This document shows, piece after piece, positions 41,501 to 53,500 of a stretch of DNA of 64,000 nt. Location: the NCBI RefSeq assembly GCF_004210375.1, contig NW_027467782.1, forward strand, positions 33,159,771 to 33,223,770, written 5' to 3'. Numbering within the stretch: the stretch's first letter is position 1; each line of letters opens with the position of its first letter. This stretch comes from Tachypleus tridentatus (lineage: Eukaryota; Arthropoda; Merostomata; Xiphosura; Limulidae). Under the pieces are notes generated by a model that searched no databases, was not told the origin of the DNA, and saw only the letters and a program-made list of their open reading frames with translations. The translations under genes and the position numbers were made by a program.

Positions 41501-44500
41501 TTCTTTATTTCTGTCATCCATATGGGAAAATACTGAATTACTGATATGATACCTTTCCTATACTAACATAATTGCTTTCCTAGAGTTGCGTTACACTCTC
41601 TTTGTATAAATTTTGCTTATCACTAGCCTTGAGACTTCTGTCCAGATTCATGTTTCCATGCAAATAAGTATGCAACAACCCTCCAACAGTAAGAGAGTAA
41701 CACACTTTTCTAGCACAGCTGACTTCCTCCATTCTGAAGTATACAATCATCATTTCATGACTGGGCAGTTTATAAGCATTGGGTTTGTCTGTTGGCAGAT
41801 GTGACAGCTTTTGTACAGCAAGTGGTGGACAAGTTCATGAAGCCTCTGCCTTTCTTTTGTACATGACATATCTCCACTTATGTTTCTTGTTTGAGATGGA
41901 AGGAATTTTGTCAGTTTTTTTTATTATTACCTGCATCCTAATCATGTACCAATGCTGACTTGAAACTACCTAAACCTTTTTTATTCTTTTGTACAATTTA
42001 GTTTCCTCAAGTTTGTTTCATTCACCTTATTTCTGTAGAAATCTCCAATCTTACAATGGTGTTTTGGTGCATGCTCTTTTACTTATCTTTTCTACAGTTG
42101 TGTGTTTATCTTCTTCAGCATTATCCTTTCATATTTGGTTGATTTGTTGCTACCATTTGTTAGGAGCATAATGCCCTTGTTACTTAAGTCCTTTAACCCC
42201 ACCCTATTTTGTTCTCATATGTTTTCATCTGCCTGTGTAGTTTTACTAAAATATTGTAAAGTGTTTCATTTCTCTGTATTCTACATGGTATATCTCCCTT
42301 TCAGTGCAGTATGGAAGTTCTTGGAACTTACCAGTTTCTAACTGCTGGAGTGGTGGACCATGAAGGCTTCGTCAAGTGCATGACAACTTTCAATCAGTAG
42401 AGAGTAGGGTGGTGGTGCTCTGCTAGTGCATATAGTGTGTATCCTTTTACTACTGAGCAATGGATGAAAAATTCCCAATATTGTATGGTTTTCTGTTAAA
42501 CAAGTCTGCCTCATGCATTTTACTCCTGGCTAACTTTTTCCCACATTTTACTATCACTTGAATATCAGTTCTCATGCAGTCTTGTGTTTGAGTCACATAT
42601 AACCAGTCAGCATACGGCCTCCCATGTATGAATGATAGGGACCCTACACCTACCATGGACCAGACAAAAATTCCTGACACTACATGGTTTATGACTGGAG
42701 TTGACCCACCATGTTTGCATTCCCTTTTTTTTTTTACCATTTCCCAGGTGTTAAGTTCTCAGGTAGCCTTTTCTTAGTTGTGTACTGGGTCTTCAAACAT
42801 TTGCCGTATCTAAGTTGCCAGAAAAATGTTGCTTTTCCTTTCTGCTTCCTGCCATTGAAGTAAAGATTTTTGGGACCCTTCTCCTTCTGTAGACTAGAAG
42901 ACATGTATTCAATACTACCTGGTTTTGGACTAGAGTTAACCTACCATGTACTTTCTATTGCACCTAGCTACTACACCATCAAGCATATCCATTTTCCATA
43001 CTGGACTTGTTTTCTTGGTGACACGTATCTTCACTACAGGTGAAGACTATACCCTGCATGTGTGTTCCTATGCTTTTGTAGTATAGGGTATTGTGCTCCA
43101 TCTGTTTTCTTCAGGCACTTTCTGAAGGGAGTTCACCTAAGTTGCTTTTGTTTTGGTTTCTCCACTGTTTTAGTGTGGGATTTAAGCTCTAATGTGAGGG
43201 TAGGTAAGATATTGTATTGAATGTTAAGGTTTTCCAATGTTGAAAATGTATTTCGTATAGGTACTTACCTCTGTCACACTTCCCACCCTTCTTGTTTACT
43301 TCCAGTACATCTTTAATTGAGTAATTTAAAGTGATAATTGAATAATTATTATAGATTATGCCAGCTGTGCTAGGATAGTACATCACACCCCTATTGGTGG
43401 AAAGTTGTCTCATGCTCATTTTATACTACAGTTCATCAATAGCATGTGGAAATGTGAATTGAGGTGTGAGTCTCAAGGCTAGTGGAGAGTAACAAATTGT
43501 GCATGTGGAGGGCAGTATGACCTGAAAAAAAATTGTTATGTGAGAGGATCTAAGTTTTATTGCAAGTACATTTATGGTGTTGGAAAATTTTAACTTTATA
43601 CAGTACTGCCTGGAAATTGTTATCAGATATTATGTCATGGAACTTTCTATTTGCAGTTCATTGTTTTCCATAATCTAGAAAACAGCTTGTTGTGTGGCTT
43701 CCATCTCTGTTCTTGAACTTCTTGTATAAGACTTTTAAGTTTCACAAGAAGAATGTGTTGTTTTGCAAGACAGTAAGTACCCAGTCGTCTCTCTGTTTAA
43801 TATAGGGACCATTTGTGAGTGCGATGACAGATCACTGCTTACATTTTAAATAACTGCTGACAAAATTTTTCTGATTCCCTCTTTGTCTTCTCTCTCTATT
43901 TTCTGTTCAGGTTAATTACCACAGATTCCAGTGGTACCAGATGTTTATTTAACATGAGGAACTATGAAACAAGTTGGTGATCAGTTATCTTAATGGTGAC
44001 TCTTTAACATAGGTCCAACCATAACTGTATCTTTAGGTGCCATTTAGGTAGTCTCTTTCTTGATTGGTATCTGTAAATCATTGTGGAGCTGTAATTTCCC
44101 AACTAAAAAAGGACAGTGGTTCAATGATGAACTTTCTAGAAAAGTTTATTTTTTATTATTTTACATTTAACTTTGAAAAAGTGAAAATTGCTTGATTCTG
44201 CAGAACACTTTAAGGCATTATAAACAAGGGAGAAAATACAAAAGATTAATAATTGGTGCAGCTATGTGTATTTTAATAGTCAATATAGTTTCAGTTAAAA
44301 GGTAATAAATGAAGTTCATTCTAAGAATGTGTATATTTTTGCCTGCTAATTGTTCCATGTTACCTGTACCTTAGTACAGTTTTGTAACTCCATTTTTTAT
44401 TTATCAAATTTGTAGCAGATTTCTTCTGATAACTGGGAAGTTGCAGTTGGAAAAATTCCTCTTTCTGTTGAAGAAAAGGTATGAGAAACTTTTAATAACT

Positions 44501-47500
44501 AATATATAGTCATTTATATAACAAGTTTAATATGTAGTAACTTATGGATGACACTTTTTTGCCAAGTGCCCTTGTTTCTTAATTAGTAATTGTAAAAAAT
44601 TACTAATTAAGAAAGTAAATTTTAAAGTTAGCTTATTTACAACAAACAAACATACTTATCTCAAATAATAGGAACGTTTATGTTGATCTTTCCAGTGGTG
44701 GATTAAAGGTTGTATGTGCTTAGTGGCTAATAATCTTTGAGGGTCCTACAATGGGCCTCCATTAAGACCATAAGCCCTAGGGCTGAGCCCCTTCTAGCCC
44801 CAACCTAAATGACCCATTGGATCTTTCAATTTAAATTATATTGTAGACTTTAAGAAAATGTTTATTGTGTTGCACTCTTGGTTTCACTCAGTGTCAAGCC
44901 TCTGACATATTTGTACCACACACTGCAAAAGTAATTGTTGAGCATTTTAGTCATCCTAAGTGGTGCTCAGCAATAACATATGGTAAATGTACATTTTTAT
45001 TCTTTAAGTTATGTTACATTTTGAAATTTGAATGACAGTATGATTACTTTCTAACATTTAATGTAGAATATCCTGTTTGTGAAATAAAATTTGGCATCAA
45101 CATTATCCATGTCTGTTCTTCTGTAATTTCAAAAGTAAATGTTGAGTTTTGTTTCTTTGTGCAACTTTTCAAACTGGAGACAGGCAAATGATTGAACAGA
45201 GACCACTATTTGCAATATATGATGTATGGTCAAAAAGTTCTAAGACTTCACTTTTATTGCACAGAACAATGTACATACATCAGTATTATATTATATCCCG
45301 TTCAAAGTAATCCCCTCCAGCTAATACACACTTGTCCTGATGTTCCTGCCATTTTCGAAAGCCTTCAACTTTTGTGTGACTAAGTTCTGCTTTCACACAA
45401 TTGTGGATGGTTGGAATGTCATCAAATCACCTTCCTTTCAACTTAATTTTGATTTTTGGGAACAGAACAAAATCACATGTGGCAAGATTGGGAGATTACA
45501 GGGGGTGTGGTATCACAGGAATGTTTCTTTCTGCCAAACGTTCTTGAACAGATACAGCACTATGTGAAGGTGCATTGTCGTGACAGAGAAACCAATAATC
45601 ATTTTCCACAGCTCGCAGCAGTTTCTTCTAATTTCTTCCCTCAAGCAAATTAGGACCTTTTTATAAAATGCTTGGTTAACTGTCTGGCCATTAGGCACGC
45701 ATTCATGATGAACAATACCTTGAACATCAAAAAACACGATCAACATTGTCTTTACATTTGATCAAGACTGTCATGTTTTTTTGGAAGTGGTGATGATGGA
45801 GATTTCCACTGGGGTGACTGAAATTTCGTTTCAGGGTCATAACTGTGTACCCATGACTCAATCACCAGTAATAATGATGTTGATGAAATTTGGATCAATT
45901 TCTAGCCTTCTTTTCAGATCCTCACACACTTGTTGATGGTGAAACTTTTGGTCATCCATCAACAGCCTTGGAAAAAAATTTGCAGACACTTGACACATGC
46001 AGAGTTTTTCAGCTAAAATCACATGACATAATGCAAAGGAAATGTTCAGTTTGTCAGCAATTTCATGAATAGTTAATCTTTGATGACTTTGACTATTTTC
46101 TTTCATCTTAGCAACCATTTCATCAGTGGATGATGTCGGTGATTGCCCAGAATGGTCGTCATCTTTGACTGATTTCTGGACATCTTGGAAGTGTTTTATC
46201 CACTGATAAACAACAGTTTTACTTAAGCAATCATAATTAAAAGCAGTTCTTAACATTTCAATGATTTCTGTTCCTACTGTACCATTTTTCATAAAAAATT
46301 TGATGCAAACATGTTGCTTTTATTTTCTGTCCATTTATATTTCAACAGAAGCAAGAGATGCTTCTGTCTTTGAACACGGGTATAAGGTCTGGATAAGTGG
46401 TTTATCCGTGAGGTAGATCACTATTTGTACTTTGTACACACCTCAGTAAAGCTTACTGCCTCTGTACTGGCACCTGTAACAGAAGAAATCTTTTTGATCA
46501 GAACTCATATATAAGATATATCAAGTTGTTTATGAGTTATGTTTGGAATATTATTGTGTGAGTAAACATTCAAATAATAAATAATATATATTAAAACAAG
46601 AACACTTGAGTTCATGTCCTTTTTAAGTCACACAGTTTGAAAAATTATGAGTTCTCTTACATAGTAAAAGTTGAGCTAAGATTGTCCATTTCATTGATTC
46701 CATAAACTGTAGTGGAAAACTATTTTGTAATTTTAAAACAAATCGTCTTTTTTTTGCTAGTACTTATTAGTCAAGAAAATATAATATCAACAAAAGTATC
46801 ATATTTTGTAATTGTTATTGTATGTATGTATATATATTATCTACACTGTATGAATATTCAAACTAAATCTACATCATGGGAAAAGAAAATGGCTCCTCTT
46901 ATAGAACTATGTACATCTACTTATTGTAGTTGTTGTATATAGTTGAAATCTAGTCATTTATTTGAAAGGGATGAAAATAAGTATGTGTATCTGTATCATA
47001 GTAATAGTTCTTAGTTTAAATTTAGCTATTTATTTGAAACAGATTAAAATAAGTATGTGCATTTGTTTATCATAGTTATGGCTTTTATTTTAAATCTAGC
47101 TATTTATTTGGAACAGGTGACATAGAGATTTGCATCTGTTTACCTTGTTTGTTGTCAGGGTGTTTTAGTTTATTGTATATATATATATAGGCTGGATTCC
47201 TTGTAGTTGGTGTGTGGGACTTGGCAACAAGTTTCAATAACAAACAAACAGCATACAGTTCTCTTGTTTCAGGTAATAATGTATTAAAACAATTAAAATG
47301 TATAAACAAATGTTTTTTTCATTATTTGCTAGCACAGTTGTATCTAGAGCATTAAATACTTGTCTTCTTTTCATCAAAATCCACATAGCCTGGTCCAGTT
47401 ACTTTAGAATCCAATTTACAAAACAAATTAATTCTTGTCTTCTATGTTGTTACAATATAGTTTGTGATAATTTCAAGTTAGAAATCACCAATATATGCTT

Positions 47501-50500
47501 TTTTATGGCTAAACTCACAATCACACAGGCTAGATCTATCTGTTCAATCAAACTAACCCAAACTACATTTTTGACACACATTTATAACCTCACAGAGGTC
47601 TTAAACATTCTTCACATTATGAGTTATTGTGATAAAATAATATTCAATCAAAACAATTAGAAAAATTTAGAAGTTTCTAATAAAATAATGCAATAGTACA
47701 GCAAGTATAAATCACAGTCTGTGATTCGTACACAGAAAAGTAATTATAAACTACTGCTACTAAAAATAACTAAATTGAACACTCTCTCTTATACTATTTA
47801 AGTAATAACACTTACATTAAACTTAAACACTTGTGTGGATATAACAATAAGCTTCTCTTTAAGAAACGTGTTTACAATTATTTTTTGTACTATATACAAA
47901 GACTGTTTCCAGTTCATCCAAAAAATCTACTCATACAGTCTTGCACCAACATTTGCAGTCCTCTTGTTGGATTCAGTGTGGGACCAGAAGTTCTTGGGGT
48001 ACAATACCTAACTCATGATTATTGCACAGTCAGTTTTATACCTCTGGATCTTTGCAAGTGGTTGATGATTCATTTGGATGATGAACTCCTTCCATACAGA
48101 CTGTTGAAGAAGTTCCAAATGTCAGTATGGTGGCCAAACACTTCTTGAGTCACAGATCTCACTGCTCAGTGTCTTTCTGAACAGATCCCTGAGTTTCTTC
48201 AGATGGTTACATCGTACACAATGTTGGTGGGTTTTTTGCAACATTTTTCTCATCAAGAAGTTGAATGCTGCTGCTGAATTGATTAATCCAGATGGCATCT
48301 TTCTTGAATTGGTACCATTCATCAGGTGTCAAAAAAGGCTGTCTTCTCTTTAAACTTTGCCAATACACTTTTCTGAGATTGACCTTAGTGAAGAACTTGG
48401 GCCCATTTATTTTCACTGCAATAGCATCTGGGTTGCCCATAGGTTTGGAGCCAAATTCTGTCATAAAGTTTATTTTCTGGAAATCTGTACAGATGGTTGT
48501 GAGACATTCATGGTCTTCATGATTACCACCAGTGAACAGTAAACTTAATTCAAAGGCCCAGTTATTCCAGCTTCTAACATTACTTTAACTTTTAGCTTAA
48601 TCAGGCTTTTATTATGTAGAACATTTGGTAGGGCTTCACTTTGACTAAGTTCTTGGTCATGGTCACAGTCTGTCTGGCTTTATCTGTCTGTGGAGACAGA
48701 TGCACACTGCTACTTCTTTCTTCAATTTGTCATTAATTTCTTCATTGATGTTGACACTTTTGTACATGTCATCTACACCCAGTGGTCTCAGATTTTCATT
48801 TTTTTGTGTGTGTGAAAATTACTAACCTTCAGATGAGTTTGTTGTGTCTTTAAGGAACAGAAACCTTCTTTCTGAAATGTTAATCCTTGGACTTCTTATC
48901 ATAGAAGCATTTCTGTCTGACATCGGCTGCATACAAACTTGTTTGAGTGAGTTGACAAGTCTTCTACAGTTGGTTTCTTAGGTCTAACACATATTGGTAT
49001 ATGTGCATCACTTCTGACTCTTCTTCTTCTGTGAACAGTTTTCACAGTATCCGCATTGGACCTCATACTGCTCTTCCATGCAGTAACATGAATACTGAAA
49101 ATCTTATATTTACATACGAGAATTATAAATAAGCAAATACTACTGCCTGGAGGTACTTGTCCTGGTCACGTGGTCTTTTCTCGAACATTTTCATCATGTT
49201 CTTTAGGACGTCATCAACTGTCTTGCAAGGAGCTGCTTAGTGCTAATGAGTCTGCACACCTCTTGAATCAATTTTAAGGTAAACTAGGTCCCTCTGTCAC
49301 TTGAGACTTGTTTTTAAAACCCTTCTCTGCAGAACACTTATAAGGAAGGTTTCTGCGAGTTTCTCTGTCTTTGGTAGTGCTATGGCTTCTGGGTAACATG
49401 TTACATAGCTACTATCATCACATACATATTGCTCATGTCAGGTGTTAGTTGTCCAATCAAGTCCATGGCAACTGTGTTGGATAGCACTCCCATAAGAGAC
49501 ATTTCATCTCATGGCTCTATGGCTACATTCATTCTAGGTAGAGTCCCTTTATTTTGTATGCCATCTTCTTTATTCCTTGGTGTCATTTCACAAGTTACTT
49601 GTTGACCATTACTTGAGTCTAGTGCTTTGTTGGTACAATGATCTGTTTAACTTCTGGTAGAAGTGCTTTGATAGATCTGATACAGCACTTTCTTCTGATT
49701 CTCTGTTCTGTATATCCTTTTTTTCCTCATTTTTGTGCTCAATTGTCTCTTAGACATTGTTTCAAAGTTTCATCATTGAAGGGTCTTTCTTCTGTGCTTC
49801 CTTCAATTCCCATAGACATACATACACAATGTCACTTTTTGAGATTTCCAGAGGGTTGATGTTTTGCTTTTATTTTTTTGAATTCTTGTGGTGACTGCAG
49901 ATACTTCATCAGTCTCCTTTCTGTCTGGTTCTTTCAAATTTCTGTTGTCAGGTATATTGCTGATTACCATGTCATAGATGGGTGCTTTCTTATGTGTTGT
50001 CTCAAGGTCTCCCACATAGTATGGAGTTTCCCCTTTATTGTTACTATAGGAAACTTTCTCACTGTCCCATCAGTCAGCACACATATATGTACTTTTGCCA
50101 TTATCTGGTCATTTGATACTAGAGTAATTCTCACTTCTGCTCCCAGTGTTTCATTTCACTGTCATGTTCTTGTTGCCAAACATAGTGTTCACCTACTGAT
50201 AAGTTGTGATTGATCCATTTGTTAATTTGAACTGACTGTCATTCAAGTACTGTGTAATCATGAATTATTTTATGTGATTTCTGGCAACAGTGACAATCAT
50301 TCTTCTCTAGTATCTTACTAGCACCATCTTTGTAGGTAACTCTAACTGCTTGATTTGAGATTCTTGTTGGTTGCAAACTTGCAATCATATCACAATATGT
50401 CTCATTTTCTAACAAGTGTAGTATCTCCCATTTGTCTGACGACTTCTTGTCACCTGTGGTGGCATCCTGCTTGTAATCCCTCTTCTTGGCTTTGAATGGT

Positions 50501-53500
50501 TATGATTGGATTTGCCTGTTATGTTCTCCCCATGGGCTTCCACATACTATTTTGCCAGCTTGATCATCTTTATCATGTCATTTGGTGCTCTTTCTGGTAC
50601 AAAAAATGACATGTAAGTGGAGTACATGATAATGAATTATTCATCTGTTAGTAGGTTTACCAGTCCTTCAAAACTATCTTCACACTTGGCCATGTAAATT
50701 CACCTTGTGAAATATTGCTGTAGACATGCCACAAACTGAAATATAGTTTCTCTAGTGTCAACTTTGCCTTTTCTAAATTCTAACAAAAACCATCCTATGT
50801 AATTTCATTGCATTTCAGCAAGGCAATTTTTAACATATTCTAGTCCATGGCATCTTCTGATATTACACCTACATACACTTGTAGTCCTTTTACTGTGAAA
50901 AGGATTGTCCCAGTTTTGACCTTGAGGGGTGAATCTTTCACTTCTCATTAGATCATTCATGTTGTCTTTCTATTCATCAAGTTTTGTCAGCCCATTGTTA
51001 ATGATCCTTCAATTTGCTTGTTAAACTTAGTGACTTCAAGTTGTACTGTTATATTCTCTTTGTTTTTAGTCTCTCTCTCTCTCAGTTTCCAGTTTTTCAT
51101 TTCTTTTTTCAGCCTTTCTTTTTTTCTTCTTTTTTTGTTGTTTGTTTCTCTCTTTATGTCTTGTTGTTGTGTAACAAACTCTCATATATCACCATCTTTA
51201 AGGCTAAGTTATTTGCCCTTCACCATCCACTTATCAAAGCCAGTTAAAATGGTGTATATGTGGCCTCTACAATATTTATTCTATTGCTTCAGCTGTGAAT
51301 TTATAGGCCTATGCTTTACAGTAAGTGTCTGACTTGTTGGCATTTCAACAGTGAAGAAACAGCATAGAGTTCACTTTTTTTTAAATAATAGTAAATTAAA
51401 GCAAGTCAAACATATATTCAAATGTTCATTACACTGTTGGCTATTACAGTTGTATCCAAATCTTTAAATTGTTGTCTCCTTTTCTTAAAGCTCACACAAT
51501 CTTGTTCATATTATATAATTTTTACTTTGTTGTTACAATACAGTCTGTGATAATTTCACTTCAGAAATAGCCAGAATACACTCTTTATGGCTAAACTCCC
51601 ACTCAGACTGTCTAGATATATCTAAGTGACCAACTCAAAGTGCATTTTGGATGCATATTTGTTGTCTGAAAGAGGCCTCAGTTGCTTTACACAATGGTCT
51701 TCATGGGATATTATGATGCAATAATTTGTGATAGTGTGAAAATCTTGGAAGGTTCTACTGACATGATTCAGCAATATACAACAAGTGCCAATTCACAACA
51801 ATTTAATCAAAGTATGATACATGCACAGCTATGTAACAAACCTGTGGTAAACCATCTCCACAAAAAATAAGTTAATTTAACACCAAAGATGTATTCAAAC
51901 TGTTTAAATCTACCTGTTCATTGAGAGCATATGAAAATAAGTTCATACCATGAATGTGATGTTATGTAGAAGATCTTGTAACATAAATTTTCAATTAATT
52001 TTGATTTTGCCATTGGTTATAATCATACACAACATTATAGCAAAGTTCTTGAGAAAACTTAGTTTCCTTCCTGAGTTTTAAAGTATAATCATAGTATAAA
52101 TAAACTTTTGTATCTCAATAAGAAAATAAATGCTTTAATTAGCAAAGATGTATTTCCAACATTCAAGTGCAATATATATTTTTTTTATATGTTAGTAATG
52201 TAAATGTATTTGGAAGAAGTGAAGAGGCATGTCACTTAAAGATTATTCATGTCTCTAGGAAATATTCAAAATACTTTTTGGATTGATGTGGTAAATTTTG
52301 TTCCACCCTTGATTATCTCACATAGTGTAAAATTGTAAGAACTCAGCAGATGGGACCTTTATCAGCAGCCTCCATGGAAAATGGTGGATACAGTCACGTT
52401 CTCAGGTAATTATATTAAATCTCCATTTATATAAAAGTATAAATCACCATACATGTTATCATGTTCTTCAGTAATTTTTTATATCTACTAATAAGGAAAT
52501 AGTTAATACCAGTGTGGATTCCACCATGGTCTCAAGTGATTGCAATTGATTTTATTTCTATTTACAAGATAAATTGTATGTACCAAGGTAGATATAATGT
52601 TCTCACGTAACTGTTTTTATCACATTATAAGAAAAGTGATGCATTTCATGCTTACAGAATTAAGAAATAAGAGTTTAAATGAAAGTAACTAACAAAGGAT
52701 TAACAATCATATTGACAAAAGTCTTAAAGTAATGGGGACAAAATAAACTGAAGAAGCAAAAATATAAAAGTTCTGAGGTTACATGGAGAATGGTACATAT
52801 CATTGTGGATATCTTTGAAGTAATTGTTTTAATGTCTAATTACATGGAGAATGGTACATATCATTGTGGATATCTTTGAAGTAATTGTTTTAATGTCTAA
52901 TTACATGGAGAATGGTACATATCATTGTGGATATCTTTGAAGTAATTGTTTTAATGTCTAATTACATGGAGAATGGTACATATCATTGTGGATATCTTTG
53001 AAGTAATTGTTTTAATGTCTAATTACATGGAGAATGGTACATATCATTGTGGATATCTTTGAAGTAATTGTTTTAATGTCTAATTACATGGAGAATGGTA
53101 CATATCATTGTGGATATCTTTGAAGTAATTGTTTTAATGTCTAATTACATGGAGAATGGTACATACATTGTGGATATCTTTGAAGTAATGTTTTAATGTC
53201 TAATTACATGGAGAATGGTACATATCATTGTGGATATCTTTGAAGTAATTGTTTTAATGTCTAATTACATGGAGAATGGTACATATCATTGTGGATATCT
53301 TTGAAGTAATTGTTTTAATGTCTAATTACATGGAGAATGGTACATATCATTGTGGATATCTTTGAAGTAATTGTTTTAATGTCTAATTACATGGAGAATG
53401 GTACGTATTGTGGATATCTTTGAAGTAATTGTTTTAATGTCTAATTACATGGAGAACGTTATATATCATTGTGGATATCTTTGAAGTAATTGTTTTAATG

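Noticed and set aside
44574..44617. Hairpin as a transcription terminator
   Set aside because: Rho-independent terminators do not apply to this eukaryotic intron, and no T-tract follows.
47298..47660. 120-codon + strand ORF
   Set aside because: It falls inside an LTR of the minus-strand Gypsy-type element and has low-complexity composition.
51014..51332. Phe/Ser-rich ORFs
   Set aside because: Antisense to the Gypsy-type element in a CT-rich tract. No domain.
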